DNA of 64,000 nucleotides from Oceanicaulis sp. (GTDB taxonomy: Bacteria; Pseudomonadota; Alphaproteobacteria; Caulobacterales; Maricaulaceae). This document shows, piece after piece, positions 31,713-41,227 of this stretch. The position numbers and the translations under genes were made by a program. Position 1 is the stretch's first letter. Every line of letters begins with the position of its first letter. The stretch covers positions 2,629,501 to 2,693,500 of the forward strand of contig CP157796.1 of the NCBI GenBank assembly GCA_040112665.1, in the 5' to 3' direction. Below the pieces are notes generated by a model that searched no databases, had not been told where the DNA came from, and worked only from the letters and a program-made list of their open reading frames with translations.

Positions 31713-33800
31713 ATGCGCCCGCAGATTCTCTTTCCCCTTTTCGCCGACCTGACCACGATCAAGGGGGTCGGGCCGCGCCTGGCCGCCCTGATCGAGAAGG
31801 TGGCCGGCTCGCGGGTGAAGGATCTGGTGCTGACCGCGCCGACCGGGCTGGTGGACCGCACGCGGCGGCTGGCGATTTCGGATGCGGGCGACCAGGGCGG
31901 GCTCGTCACGATCGAGGCGGTGGTCGAGGTCCATGTGCCGCGCCCAACCATGAAGCAGCCCTACAAGGTGCGCATGCGCGACGAGACGGGCTTCCTGCAT
32001 CTCGTCTTCTTCAACGCCAAGGCCGATTATCTGCGCCGCGTGCTGCCCGAGGGCGCGCGCCGGGTGGTGTCGGGCAAGGCCGAGCGGTTCGGCTCGGAGG
32101 TGCAGATCGTCCATCCCGACCTCGTCGCCGCGCCTGACGAGATCGGGGAGGCCGATCTCCTCCAGCCGGTCTATCCGCTCACCGCCGGTCTGAGCGCCGG
32201 CGTGATGCGCAAGGCGGTCAGGGGCGCGCTCGAGGCCACGCCCGACCTGCCCGAATGGATCGACGCCTCCCTGCTGAACCGCGAAGGCTGGCGAGGCTGG
32301 CGCGCGGCGCTGTCCGAGCTGCACGCGCCGCAATCGGGCATGGAGCTGATGCCTGAAAGCCTGACGCGGCGCAGGCTCGCGTTTGACGAGCTGTTCGCCC
32401 ATCAGCTGGCTCTGAAGATCGCCCGCGCCGAACGCCGCGCGCGCCGCGGACGTGCGCTGAGCGGCACCGGGCGGACGGTGCAGGCCGTGCTCGATCACGC
32501 CCCCTTCACCCCTACAGGCGCGCAGATGCGGGCTTTTGAAGCGGCGAAGACCGACATGGAGAGCGCGCAGCGCATGATGCGGCTCGTCCACGGGGATGTG
32601 GGTTCGGGCAAAACCTTCGTCGCCGCGCTCTGCGCCGCGCACGCCGCCGAGGCCGGGGTGCAGACCGCGCTGATGGCCCCCACCGAGATCGTCGCGCGCC
32701 AGCATGCGAAGGTGCTCGAAGCCCTGCTCAGCCCCGCAGGCGTGAGCGTCGTCGCGCTGACCGGCCGCGACAAGGGCCGCGCGCGCGCCGAGCTGACCCA
32801 AAAAATCGCCAGCGGCGAAGCCCAGGTGGTCTGCGGCACGCACGCGCTCTTCCAGCAAAGCGTGGATTTCGCCGATCTGGGACTGGTCGTGATCGACGAG
32901 CAGCACCGGTTCGGCGTGTCCGACCGCAGGAAGCTGACCTTGAAAGGCGCCGCGCCTGACGTTCTGGCGATGAGCGCGACGCCCATACCCCGCACCCTCA
33001 CCCTCGCCGCCTTCGGCGATCTCGACGTCAGCCGGCTCGACGAAAAACCCGCAGGCCGCGTGCCGCCGACCACGCGCGTGGTCAATGCGAGCCGGCTGTC
33101 CGAAGTGGTCGAGGGGCTCGGCCGGGCGATAAGGAAAGGCGAGCGGGCCTACTGGGTCTGCCCTCTGGTCGAGGACAGCGACGTCTCCGACCTCGCCGCC
33201 GCCGAGGCGCGCCATCACATGCTCGGCGAAATGCTGCCCGGCGTTCGGATGGGGCTGGTGCACGGCCGCATGCCCGCCCGCGACAAGCAGCAGGCCGCCG
33301 AGGATTTCCGCGCCGGGAAGATCGATCTTCTGGTGGCTACGACCGTCATCGAGGTCGGCGTGGACGCGCCGGACGCGACCATCATGGTGATCGAGCACGC
33401 CGAGCGCTTCGGCCTGGCCCAACTGCACCAGCTGCGCGGCCGGGTCGGGCGCGGCGACAAGGCCTCGACCTGTCTGCTGCTCTATCACGGCGAACTCGGC
33501 GAGACCGCGCGCGCGCGACTGGACGTGATGCGCCAGACCGACGACGGCTTCCAGATCGCGGAGAAGGACTGGGAGCTTCGGGGTTCGGGCGACCCGCTCG
33601 GCCTGCGCCAGTCGGGCCTACCGCATTACCGCATCGCCGATCTCGCCGCCCACGCCGACCTGCTCGAACTCGCGAGCGAAGCGGCGCGCTACGAGGTGGC
33701 GAAAGAAGACATGTTCGCCGGCGAACGCGGCGAAGCGCTGAGGGCCCTGCTCTACCTCTTCGAACGCGACGAGGGGATCAGATTGATGCGGGGCGGGTGA
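31713..33800 (+). CDS. recG: ATP-dependent DNA helicase RecG
   Basis: 695 residues from the ATG at 31713. The N-terminal wedge/OB domain (TTIKGVGPRLAALIEKVAGSRVKDL; TVVIEAVVEVHVP-like strand region) precedes the helicase core: GDVGSGKTFVAALCAAH (Walker A), VVIDEQHRFGVSDRRKL (DEQH), MSATPIPRTL, and QLRGRVGRG. The C-terminal GDPLGLRQSG completes it. RecG remodels stalled forks and Holliday junctions. The frame is open for 225 nt upstream, but that part is antisense to brnT and not conserved. Confidence 0.94.
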   Translation: MRPQILFPLFADLTTIKGVGPRLAALIEKVAGSRVKDLVLTAPTGLVDRTRRLAISDAGDQGGLVTIEAVVEVHVPRPTMKQPYKVRMRDETGFLHLVFFNAKADYLRRVLPEGARRVVSGKAERFGSEVQIVHPDLVAAPDEIGEADLLQPVYPLTAGLSAGVMRKAVRGALEATPDLPEWIDASLLNREGWRGWRAALSELHAPQSGMELMPESLTRRRLAFDELFAHQLALKIARAERRARRGRALSGTGRTVQAVLDHAPFTPTGAQMRAFEAAKTDMESAQRMMRLVHGDVGSGKTFVAALCAAHAAEAGVQTALMAPTEIVARQHAKVLEALLSPAGVSVVALTGRDKGRARAELTQKIASGEAQVVCGTHALFQQSVDFADLGLVVIDEQHRFGVSDRRKLTLKGAAPDVLAMSATPIPRTLTLAAFGDLDVSRLDEKPAGRVPPTTRVVNASRLSEVVEGLGRAIRKGERAYWVCPLVEDSDVSDLAAAEARHHMLGEMLPGVRMGLVHGRMPARDKQQAAEDFRAGKIDLLVATTVIEVGVDAPDATIMVIEHAERFGLAQLHQLRGRVGRGDKASTCLLLYHGELGETARARLDVMRQTDDGFQIAEKDWELRGSGDPLGLRQSGLPHYRIADLAAHADLLELASEAARYEVAKEDMFAGERGEALRALLYLFERDEGIRLMRGG

Positions 33801-33803
33801 GCC

Positions 33804-34526
33804 CTAGGCCCGCTTGCCGGACTCCGGCTCCGCCGGATCGTCGGGCATCGTCCCCGCCCCCGCCTTGATCGGCGCATCGGCAGGAATCGCGCCTTCGGGC
33901 AGGCGTTCGGGCGTGACCATGCCGAAACTGATGATGAGCTTGGCGGCTTCCTCGACGGTGAGGTCGAGCTTCACGACGCTGGCCTCGGGCACGAACAGCA
34001 GAAAGCCCGAGGTCGGGTTCGGCGTGGTCGGGATGAACACCCCGATCACCGGACCGCCCTTGCCGACCACCTCGCGGATCACTCCGCGCCCGCGGCTCGC
34101 CACGAAGGCGACGGCGTAGCTGCCCTTCATCGGGTATTCGACCAGCACGACCTCCTTGAAGGAGTTCTGCTGGCCCTGGAACACTGTTTCCACGATCTGC
34201 TTGAGCGCGGAATAGATGTTCCGGATCAGCGGTACGGAATTGACGATTCGCTCGCCGATATCGATCAGCGTGCGCCCGAAAATGTTCGCCGCCAGCGCGC
34301 CCAGAAGCGTCAGTCCGAGGATCGCGATCAGAAGGCCCATGCCGGGAATGGCGAAAGGCAGATAGCTTTCGGGATTGTACCGGTCGGGGATGAGCGGCTT
34401 GATCACCCGGTCGACGAAGCCGACGAAGGTGTAGATCAGCCATACGGTGATCGCGATCGGCGCGGCGACCACGACGCCGGTGAGAAATCTGTTTCTGAGC
34501 CAGCGCAGCACGGGCGGGGTCTCCAA
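33804..34526 (-). CDS. DUF502 domain membrane protein
   Basis: 240 residues. Two N-terminal transmembrane helices (about 13-36, 58-83) are followed by a soluble beta-rich region with FVASRGRGVIREVVGKGGPVIGVFIPTTPNPTSGFLLFVPEASVVKLDLTVEEAAKLIISFGMV, the hallmark of DUF502. Function unknown in bacteria; plant homologues (COV1-like) concern membrane traffic. It converges on recG with only 3 nt between stops. The tail is Pro/Ala-rich and probably disordered. Confidence 0.85.
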   Translation of the reverse strand: METPPVLRWLRNRFLTGVVVAAPIAITVWLIYTFVGFVDRVIKPLIPDRYNPESYLPFAIPGMGLLIAILGLTLLGALAANIFGRTLIDIGERIVNSVPLIRNIYSALKQIVETVFQGQQNSFKEVVLVEYPMKGSYAVAFVASRGRGVIREVVGKGGPVIGVFIPTTPNPTSGFLLFVPEASVVKLDLTVEEAAKLIISFGMVTPERLPEGAIPADAPIKAGAGTMPDDPAEPESGKRA

Positions 34527-34648
34527 GGGCGAGCGAAGTCATCTAACGCCGCTTCGGCGGGTAGGTATATGGCCTCGTCCGGCGCTGCGGCGAAATCAAG
34601 GCGCCGCGGCGCTTGCCCGAACCGCTAGCCGGGCCGTATTTTGACGCC

Positions 34649-35857
34649 ATGTCCGTGATGTCACGCCTTTGGCCGCAATCGGTTTTCCTGCGCGCGCTGT
34701 TGATCGGCGCGGTGGGGTTCGTGCTGTTTCTCGCGCTGGCCGCCGTGCTGCTGCGCGATCAGATTTTCCAGACCCTGCTCGATCCCGGCGTGCCGTTTCA
34801 AACCTATGAGCGGCCCGACCCGCCGGACTACGCCGAACCGGCCGCCTGGGCGGCGCGGCCGGGCGGGGAGATCGCCGAGGGCGCCCCGGCGGTGTTCTTC
34901 ATCCATCCCTCGACCTATGACGGCGGCGGGCACTGGAACGCGCCCTACGACCGGGCGCAGGAAATTGCTGAGGTCGACAGCGTCGCCCTGCCGAACTGGG
35001 CCGCGCCGCTCCTCGTCGAAGACGCCGTTCTGTTCGCGCCGCGCTATCGCCAGGCGAGCCTCTACGCGTTCATGAACAATCGCGAGGACAGCGTCCAGGC
35101 GCGGCTTCTGGCCTATCAGGACGTTCAGGCGGCCTTCGACCGGTTCCTCACCGAAATCGGCGAGGACCGGCCGATCGTGATCGCCGGCGTCGGTCAGGGA
35201 TCGCTGCATGCGCTGGGGCTTCTGATCGATCGCGTGGCGCCGTCGGAGGAGCTCAGCCGCCGGCTCGCGGCGGCTTACCTGCTTGAAGCGCCGACCCCGC
35301 TCGACCTGTTCGCGGGATCGATGGGCGCGCTGACGGTGTGCGCCGGCCCCGAGCAGGCGCGCTGCGTGCTCGGCTATTCCGCCGTCGAGCCCGACGAGCG
35401 CGGCCGGATCGAGGCGCTGACCGAGCGCTCCATGAGCTGGTCGGGTCCCGGCGAGCTCGACTTCGTGTCCAACCGGGCGCTGATGTGCGTCAATCCGATC
35501 ACCGGGCGGGCGGACGAGGACTACGCCCCGGCGCGGCTGCATCGCGGCGGCGCGGCGGCGGAAGGCCTGAGCTTCGAGGACGCGCCCTCGCCGATGGCCG
35601 CGCAGACCGGCGCGCAATGCCAGAACGGTCTTCTGATGGTCGAACAGCCCCGAACACGGGCGCTGCGCCGCCCCGGCCGGCTGGGCGAAGACCGGCGGAC
35701 CCCGCCCTATAACCTGTTCTACATGGATCTGCGCGAAGACGCGCGACGCCGGGTCGAGACCGTACAGGCGCTTTTAGCCGACGAAGCGCTCTATGCGCCG
35801 CCGCTGGGCGATATCGAGGAAGTCGAGGTCTTCGAAGTCAAACCGATCGACGGCTAG
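34649..35857 (+). CDS. DUF3089 alpha/beta-hydrolase-like protein, degenerate nucleophile elbow
   Basis: 402 residues from the ATG at 34649; another ATG lies at 34658. One N-terminal membrane helix (about 12-33) anchors an extracytoplasmic domain with FFIHPSTYDGGGHWNAPYDRA and FAPRYRQASLYAFM, typical of DUF3089. In this family the nucleophile elbow is normally G-H-S-Q-G; here residues 180-184 read G-V-G-Q-G, so the serine is replaced by glycine (codon 35192-35194). The enzyme may be inactive as a hydrolase or use another mechanism. It ends in a CTAG stop overlap with hisIE. Confidence 0.75.
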   Translation: MSVMSRLWPQSVFLRALLIGAVGFVLFLALAAVLLRDQIFQTLLDPGVPFQTYERPDPPDYAEPAAWAARPGGEIAEGAPAVFFIHPSTYDGGGHWNAPYDRAQEIAEVDSVALPNWAAPLLVEDAVLFAPRYRQASLYAFMNNREDSVQARLLAYQDVQAAFDRFLTEIGEDRPIVIAGVGQGSLHALGLLIDRVAPSEELSRRLAAAYLLEAPTPLDLFAGSMGALTVCAGPEQARCVLGYSAVEPDERGRIEALTERSMSWSGPGELDFVSNRALMCVNPITGRADEDYAPARLHRGGAAAEGLSFEDAPSPMAAQTGAQCQNGLLMVEQPRTRALRRPGRLGEDRRTPPYNLFYMDLREDARRRVETVQALLADEALYAPPLGDIEEVEVFEVKPIDG

Positions 35858-36456
35858 GTCTTCTTGTTGCGGTCCTGAAGCACGCGGGCGACGTCGGCGA
35901 GGGTCTTGCCGCGCGCCTTCAAGAGCACTGTGAGGTGGAAGACCAGATCGGCCGCCTCGTCGAGCAGCGCCTCCTCGCTCTCCGCCGCGCCGGCGAGCGC
36001 GGTCTCCACCCCCTCCTCGCCGACCTTCTGGGCGCATTTCAGCGTCCCCTTGGCGAGCAGTTTCGCGGTGTAGCTCTCGGACGGATCGGCTTCGGCGCGC
36101 TCGTCGACGATGCGCTGGAGCTTGCCGAAAAACCCGGTGGACGGCCCCGGCGCGTCGCCGAAACAGGTCGCCGTGCCCAGATGGCAGGCCGGCCCTTCAG
36201 GCCGTGCGCGGACGAGAAGCGTGTCGCGGTCGCAATCGACCGCGAACGACACAAAATTCAGAACGTTTCCACTGGTTTCGCCCTTGGTCCACAGACGCTG
36301 CTTGGAGCGGGAGAAGAAGGTCACGCGGCCTGTCTCGCGCGTCGTCCTCAGCGCCTCGGCGTTCATATAGCCCAGCATCAGGACCGCGCCGCTGTCCGCG
36401 TCCTGGACGATCGCGGGGACCAGCCCGCCGCCCTTTTCAAAGTCGATCTCGCTCAC
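35854..36456 (-). CDS. hisIE: Bifunctional phosphoribosyl-AMP cyclohydrolase / phosphoribosyl-ATP pyrophosphatase
   Basis: 200 residues from a GTG at 36456. HisI domain first: [27 protein letters not shown] with its metal-binding CDxD and Cys residues. HisE domain second: [45 protein letters not shown]. It performs steps 2 and 3 of histidine synthesis. The fused form is common in enterobacteria but less so in alphaproteobacteria, which usually have separate hisE and hisI. Its GTGA start overlaps the hisF stop by 4 nt; it is the last gene of the operon. Confidence 0.93.
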   Translation of the reverse strand: MSEIDFEKGGGLVPAIVQDADSGAVLMLGYMNAEALRTTRETGRVTFFSRSKQRLWTKGETSGNVLNFVSFAVDCDRDTLLVRARPEGPACHLGTATCFGDAPGPSTGFFGKLQRIVDERAEADPSESYTAKLLAKGTLKCAQKVGEEGVETALAGAAESEEALLDEAADLVFHLTVLLKARGKTLADVARVLQDRNKKT

Positions 36457-37220
36457 AGCCGGATCTCCACGCCTTCGCCAGCGAGATAGCGCTTGAGCGC
36501 GCCGATCTCGATGATCTGCTTGTGAAACACGCTCGCGGCCAGCGCGCCGTCCACGTTCGCGGTCCTGAACACGTCGCGGAAATGGGCCTCCGCCCCCGCC
36601 CCGCCCGAGGCGATCAGCGGAACCGGACACACATCCCGAGCCGCGGCGAGCTGTTTGACGTCATAGCCTTCGCGCACCCCGTCCTGGTCCATGCAGTTTA
36701 GGACGATCTCACCGGCGCCGCGGTCGCAGACCTCGGCGATCCACTCCAGCGTCTTGCGGTGCTCGGTCGTCGTGCGGCTGGGATCGCCGGTGTTCTTGTG
36801 ACAGCGCCAGGCCCCGTCGATCACCCGGCTGTCTATGCCCACGACCACGCACTGGCTGCCGAACTCGTAAGCCAGCGTGTCGACGAGATCGGGCGTTTCG
36901 AGCGCGGGCGTGTTGATCGAGATCTTGTCCGCACCGGCGAACAGCCGCGCGCGGGCGTCCTCGACCGAACGGATGCCCCCGGCGACGCAGAACGGGATAT
37001 CGATCGCGCGCGCCACACGGCTCACCCATTCAGGCTCGACCGAGCGCGATTCCGGGCTCGCCGCGATGTCGTAGAAAACGAGCTCGTCCGCGCCTTCAGC
37101 GGCGTAGCGCGCGGCGAGATCGACGATGTCGCCGACCACTTCGTGGTTGCGGAAGCGCACGCCCTTCACCACCCGGCCGTCCTTGACGTCCAGGCACGGA
37201 ATTATCCGGCGCGCTAGCAT
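36453..37220 (-). CDS. hisF: Imidazole glycerol phosphate synthase cyclase subunit
   Basis: 255 residues. A (beta-alpha)8 barrel with catalytic Asp11 equivalent in [16 protein letters not shown] and the second Asp in [28 protein letters not shown] and [18 protein letters not shown] lie in the expected order. With HisH it makes imidazole glycerol phosphate and AICAR. The ATG at 37220 overlaps hisA by 7 nt. Confidence 0.95.
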   Translation of the reverse strand: MLARRIIPCLDVKDGRVVKGVRFRNHEVVGDIVDLAARYAAEGADELVFYDIAASPESRSVEPEWVSRVARAIDIPFCVAGGIRSVEDARARLFAGADKISINTPALETPDLVDTLAYEFGSQCVVVGIDSRVIDGAWRCHKNTGDPSRTTTEHRKTLEWIAEVCDRGAGEIVLNCMDQDGVREGYDVKQLAAARDVCPVPLIASGGAGAEAHFRDVFRTANVDGALAASVFHKQIIEIGALKRYLAGEGVEIRL

Positions 37221-37939
37221 TTCGACAACGCCTCGGAGAGATCGACCTTGCCCTCGAACAGGGCCCGTCCGACGATCGCGCCAGCCAGCCCCGCGTTTCT
37301 CAGCGCGACGAGATCGTCCACAGAAGACACCCCGCCGGAGGCCTGCCACTGGATGTCGCGGCGGATTTTCACGAGGTCCTCGTAAAGGCTGAGATTGGGC
37401 CCTTCCATCATGCCGTCGCGGTTCACGTCGGTGACGAGCGCATGGGCGAGCCCGGCCAGACGATAATCGGCCAGAAGCTCCACGAGCGGCTTGACGCTGC
37501 GCTGGGTCCAGCCCCGCGTGACCGGATAGGCCGCGCCGTTCTCGAGCCGGACGTCGAAGGCCGCCGCGATCGCAGCGGCGCCGAACTGGCCGATCCAGCC
37601 GATCACGGTCTGCGGTTCAGCGACCGCGAGACTTCCGACCACCACCCGGCTCGCCCCGGCGTCGAGCATGGACTTAACGTCCTCGGCGCTGCGCACACCG
37701 CCGCCGGTCTGCACGCAGAGCCCGCATTTTGCGACATTCTCGACCAGATCGTGCTGGCGGCGCGTGCCGTCCCGCGCGCCGGACAGATCGACAAGATGCA
37801 GCCACTCCGCGCCGGCATCCTTCCAGGCCTGAGCGGCGGCGACGGGATCGCCGCCATAATCGGTCACCGCGTCGAAATCGCCCTTGGCGAGACGGACCAC
37901 GCGCCCGTCCAGCACGTCGATGGCGGGGTAGAGGATCAT
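37214..37939 (-). CDS. hisA: 1-(5-phosphoribosyl)-5-[(5-phosphoribosylamino)methylideneamino] imidazole-4-carboxamide isomerase
   Basis: 241 residues. [22 protein letters not shown] carries the catalytic Asp, and the second Asp is in [17 protein letters not shown]. HisA isomerises ProFAR to PRFAR in step 4. It overlaps hisH by 4 nt upstream and hisF by 7 nt downstream. Confidence 0.95.
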   Translation of the reverse strand: MILYPAIDVLDGRVVRLAKGDFDAVTDYGGDPVAAAQAWKDAGAEWLHLVDLSGARDGTRRQHDLVENVAKCGLCVQTGGGVRSAEDVKSMLDAGASRVVVGSLAVAEPQTVIGWIGQFGAAAIAAAFDVRLENGAAYPVTRGWTQRSVKPLVELLADYRLAGLAHALVTDVNRDGMMEGPNLSLYEDLVKIRRDIQWQASGGVSSVDDLVALRNAGLAGAIVGRALFEGKVDLSEALSKC

Positions 37940-38535
37940 GACGGGTTCTCCAGGAAATTCTTCAGAATGCGCGCACCGACGGCCGCCGAGCGCTCAGGGT
38001 GGAACTGACAGCCCGCGATGCGGCCCTTGCGCGCGATCGCGGTGATCTCGGCCCCGTAACGCGTGCGGGCGGCCGCGTGGTCCCCGGCGGGCACGTAGAA
38101 GCCGTGCACGAAATAGACGCGCGCGCCCGGCTCGATCCCGTCGAGCAACCGCTCGTCTTCAGCGAAATCCTCAAGTGCGTTCCAGCCCATGTGGGGCCAC
38201 GGCCCGGCCGAACCCGGATCGAGCCGCTCGACCCGGCCCGGGATCAGGCCCAGAAGCGCGCAATCGCTCTCCGCCGACCACTCGAAGAGAAGCTGCATCC
38301 CCAGGCACACGCCCAGCAGAGGACGGTCGTCGGCCTTGAGCCGTTCGGCCCAGCCCGACGCCTGCAGCTTGCGCATGGCGGGCCCCGCCGCGCCGACGCC
38401 GGGCAGGATCAGCCGCTCGCACGCGGCCGCCTCGTCAGGCGTCGCAGCCAGCACGTAGGGCGCGCAAAGGCGTTCGAGCGCGAAGCGCACCGAGGCGATG
38501 TTCGCGGTGGAGGTGTCGATGATGCCGGTGGTCAT
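37936..38535 (-). CDS. hisH: Imidazole glycerol phosphate synthase glutaminase subunit
   Basis: 199 residues. Class I glutamine amidotransferase: nucleophile Cys in LLGVCLGMQLLFEWS, catalytic His/Glu in CQFHPERSAAVG. HisH supplies ammonia to HisF. The start ATG at 38535 is separated from hisB by 214 nt containing a palindromic element, so hisHAF-IE may have partly separate expression. Confidence 0.94.
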   Translation of the reverse strand: MTTGIIDTSTANIASVRFALERLCAPYVLAATPDEAAACERLILPGVGAAGPAMRKLQASGWAERLKADDRPLLGVCLGMQLLFEWSAESDCALLGLIPGRVERLDPGSAGPWPHMGWNALEDFAEDERLLDGIEPGARVYFVHGFYVPAGDHAAARTRYGAEITAIARKGRIAGCQFHPERSAAVGARILKNFLENPS

Positions 38536-38586
38536 GAGGAGGGGTCGCTCAAGGACGATGAGATTTTGAATTTAAACGCACGCCTC

Positions 38587-38731
38587 ACTCCCTCCCCCTT
38601 TGTGGGGAGGGTGGGCCGGACCGACAGGTCCGGGTCGGGTGGGGGAGCGCCGAGTTCTGCAGAAGACGGCGCGTGCGGCCTCACCCCACCCGTCCGCTTC
38701 GCGGACACCCTCCCCATCAAGGGGAGGGAGT
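38587..38731. repeat. Composite intergenic palindromic element, 145 bp, inside the his operon
   Basis: Terminal inverted repeats of 11 bp: ACTCCCTCCCC (38587-38597) and GGGGAGGGAGT (38721-38731). Internal hairpins: CCCTCCCC/GGGGAGGG at 38590-38611, CCGGACC-GACA-GGTCCGG at 38616-38633, GTCCGC-TTC-GCGGAC at 38692-38706 and CCCTCCCC/GGGGAGGG at 38708-38728. Its organisation matches the element at 30534-30648, including an identical 18-nt string. It lies between hisB and hisH. Confidence 0.75.
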
Positions 38732-38749
38732 TGAGACGCTCCGACCCGC

Positions 38750-39931
38750 TCACAGCACGCCCTTCGTGGACGGCAGGGCGTCGCCCTCGATCGTCTTGGC
38801 CATGCGCAAGGCGCGACCGAAGCTCTTGAAACAGCTTTCGATCATGTGGTGGGCGTTCTCGCCGTCGACCTCGACATGGATCGCCGCTTTCATGGTTTCG
38901 GCGAGCGAGCGGAAGGCGTGCGCGCACATTTCGACCGGAAAATCGCCGACGCGCTCGCCGGGAATATCGCCGTCGAACCGGGCGTAGGGCCGTCCCGAAA
39001 GATCGATCCAGACCTTGGCGCGGGTCTCGTCCATCGGGGTTTCGAAGCCGAACCGGGCGATGCCGCGCTTGTCGCCGAGCGCGTCGCGCAGCGCCTCGCC
39101 GAGCGCCAGGCAGACGTCCTCGATCGTGTGGTGGGCGTCGACCTCCACATCGCCTTCGCAGATCGCTTCGAGCCCGATCCCGCCGTGCCGGGCGATTTGT
39201 TCGAGCATGTGATCGAAGAAGTGCACGCCGGTGCAGACCTTGGCCCCCTCCCCGTCGAGATCGACCCTCAGCGCGATGTCGGTCTCCTTGGTGGAGCGGC
39301 GCACGGACGCGGTCCGGCCCGACTTCGAAAGGCCCAGATGGGAGGCCAGCGTCTCGGCCGTGGCGAGGTTCCTCACATGCACGATCCTGCCGTCGGCGCG
39401 ATCCTCGGCCTCGATCCCGAGCGCGGTCAGATCGCCGGCGAGCTTGAGCCCTTCGGTGCATAGCGCCGCCTGCACGCCGCAGTGATCACGCAGGAAATCG
39501 GCGATCTCCACGAGCCTTGCGTCGCGCATGGCGCGTTCGGATTTTTCAGCCAGGCGCGCGGCGGGCTTGAGCGCGTCGAGCCCGGCCCTGAGCAGGATCT
39601 GCGGCGGCGTGGCGACCTGGGCGAGCACGCGGCGGATCTCGTCGGGCGCGCCGGTGATCGCGCAGATCGGCGCTGCGACCGGGCCGATCCGCGTCACGCA
39701 GGGCCGGCCGGTGTGTTCGTGATCGAAGGCGGCCGCACCGGTGGCGCTGTGATCGTCGAACGTGGTGAACCCCGCTGCGGCGAGGCCGCGGCGGGCGTCG
39801 CTCGGAGACGCGGCGAGCGCGATGCGATCGGGGTCGAGCCCCAGCACCGGCGCGAGCCGGGTGATGAGATCGGTCGCCAGCGCGCCGGTGTCGGTCTCAG
39901 GCGCACGCGACAGGTCCAGACGTCCGCTCAT
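38750..39931 (-). CDS. hisB: Imidazoleglycerol-phosphate dehydratase with a degenerate HisC-like N-terminal domain
   Basis: 393 residues. Residues ~207-393 are a full HisB dehydratase with all metal-binding motifs (HFFDHMLEQIARHG, DVEVDAHHTIEDVCLALGEAL, NAHHMIESCFKSFGRAL). Residues 1-200 are not the HAD phosphatase of enteric HisB, as no DxDGT motif is present. They look like a shortened HisC: an N-terminal RLDLSRAP, LGLDPDRIALAASPSDA (compare the GNGSDE region), AAPICAITGAPDEIRRVLAQVATPP (compare the segment after the PLP lysine) and a C-terminal LTALGIEAEDRADGRIVHVR small-domain end. The central PLP-binding part and the lysine appear lost. The start overlaps the hisD stop by 4 nt, so the extension is translated. 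Confidence 0.85.
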   Translation of the reverse strand: MSGRLDLSRAPETDTGALATDLITRLAPVLGLDPDRIALAASPSDARRGLAAAGFTTFDDHSATGAAAFDHEHTGRPCVTRIGPVAAPICAITGAPDEIRRVLAQVATPPQILLRAGLDALKPAARLAEKSERAMRDARLVEIADFLRDHCGVQAALCTEGLKLAGDLTALGIEAEDRADGRIVHVRNLATAETLASHLGLSKSGRTASVRRSTKETDIALRVDLDGEGAKVCTGVHFFDHMLEQIARHGGIGLEAICEGDVEVDAHHTIEDVCLALGEALRDALGDKRGIARFGFETPMDETRAKVWIDLSGRPYARFDGDIPGERVGDFPVEMCAHAFRSLAETMKAAIHVEVDGENAHHMIESCFKSFGRALRMAKTIEGDALPSTKGVL

Positions 39932-41226
39932 GATTTCGCCCTTTCCCGGCGCAGCTTCATCGCCAGCCTGTGCGCGTCCAGACCCTCGAGCGCGGCGAGC
40001 CGCTCCACCGTCGGGGCCATGTTCAGAACGCCCTGCTCCGTCATCTGAAGAAGCGTCGTCGTCTTCTGGAACGCCTCGACCGTCACCCCGCCATAGGCGC
40101 GCGCCGCGCCGGCGGTCGGCAAAGCGTGGTTCGGACCGGCCGCATAGTCGCCGGCCGCCTCGGGCGTCCAGGGGCCCAGGAAGATCGATCCCGCGTGGCG
40201 GACCTTGCCGGCGAAATCCCGGGGATTTCCAGTCTGCACGATCAGGTGCTCGGAGGCGTAGCCGTCACAGGCCGCAACCGCTTCGGCCTCGTCCGCGGCG
40301 ATCACCGCGACGGAATTGGCGAGCGCGGCGCGGGCGGTGTCCGCGCGCGGCAGCTGGGCGAGCAGGCGTTCGGTCTCCGCCTCGACCTTCTGAACGAAGG
40401 GCTCCGAGAAGGCGACGAGGACCACCTGGGCCAGCGTGTCGTGCTCGGCCTGGCTCAGAAGGTCGGCGGCGACGAGTTCGGGGTCGGCCGCGTCGTCGGC
40501 GACGACGAGCACTTCGCTCGGCCCCGCAGGCAGGTCCGTCGCCGCGCCGCCGGACTGGACCAGCAGCGCCTTCGCCGCAGCGACATAGGCGTTGCCCGGC
40601 CCGAAGATCTTGTCCGCGCGCGGCAGGCCGGCCACGCCGTAGCCGAGCGCGGCGATCCCGTGCGCGCCGCCGATCGCGTAGACCTCGTCGAGGCCCAGGA
40701 GCTTTGCCGCGGCCAGCACGGTCGGCTCCACGCCCTCGCCCTTCCGGGGCGGGGCGATCACCGCAATGCGCGGCACGCCGGCGATCTGGGCGGGCACGGC
40801 GAGCATGATCAGGGTGGAGACGAGCGGCGCGGTGCCCGCCGGCACGTAAAGCCCGGCCACGTCGATCGGCGTCGCCCGGCGCTCGGCGATCACGCCCGGC
40901 CAGGTCTCGGCCTTCACGGCGCGATAGCCCTGGCCGGCGTGGAAGGTCCGAACCGCTTCGGCGGCGGCGAGGATCGCCGCGCGGTCTTCATCGGCGAGCG
41001 CAGCCTCAGCCGCATCGAGCTCGGCCTCGCTCACACGGAAGCCCGCCTCCGGCGCCCAGCCGTCGAAGCGCTCGGCGTAGTCGCGCACCGCCGCCTCGCC
41101 GCGCTCACGGACGTCTGCGAGGATGCCGCGCGCGACATCAAACGCGTCCGCACCGAGCGAGGGCCGGGTGAACAGCCGCGCCCGCTCAGCGTCGGTGGCG
41201 GATTTCCAGATCAGCCGCTTGAGCAT
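39928..41226 (-). CDS. hisD: Histidinol dehydrogenase
   Basis: 432 residues, the usual length. Visible motifs include the NAD-binding PRKGEGVEPTVLAAAKLLGLDEVYAIGGAHGIAALGYG, the KIFGPGNAYVAAAK segment, the zinc-site DLLSQAEHDTLAQ and the catalytic EHLIVQTGNP. The enzyme oxidises L-histidinol to histidine in two steps. It starts 1 nt after the hisG stop and overlaps the hisC*-hisB fusion by 4 nt at its end. Confidence 0.95.
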   Translation of the reverse strand: MLKRLIWKSATDAERARLFTRPSLGADAFDVARGILADVRERGEAAVRDYAERFDGWAPEAGFRVSEAELDAAEAALADEDRAAILAAAEAVRTFHAGQGYRAVKAETWPGVIAERRATPIDVAGLYVPAGTAPLVSTLIMLAVPAQIAGVPRIAVIAPPRKGEGVEPTVLAAAKLLGLDEVYAIGGAHGIAALGYGVAGLPRADKIFGPGNAYVAAAKALLVQSGGAATDLPAGPSEVLVVADDAADPELVAADLLSQAEHDTLAQVVLVAFSEPFVQKVEAETERLLAQLPRADTARAALANSVAVIAADEAEAVAACDGYASEHLIVQTGNPRDFAGKVRHAGSIFLGPWTPEAAGDYAAGPNHALPTAGAARAYGGVTVEAFQKTTTLLQMTEQGVLNMAPTVERLAALEGLDAHRLAMKLRRERAKS

Positions 41227-41227
41227 G

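Noticed and set aside
31623..33488. 621-codon minus-strand frame antisense to recG
   Set aside because: Shadow frame without motifs; RecG motifs are complete on the plus strand.
38750..39931. HisB N-terminus as the histidinol-phosphatase domain of enteric HisB
   Set aside because: No HAD motif (DxDGT) or later HAD residues are present. The segment matches ends of HisC instead.
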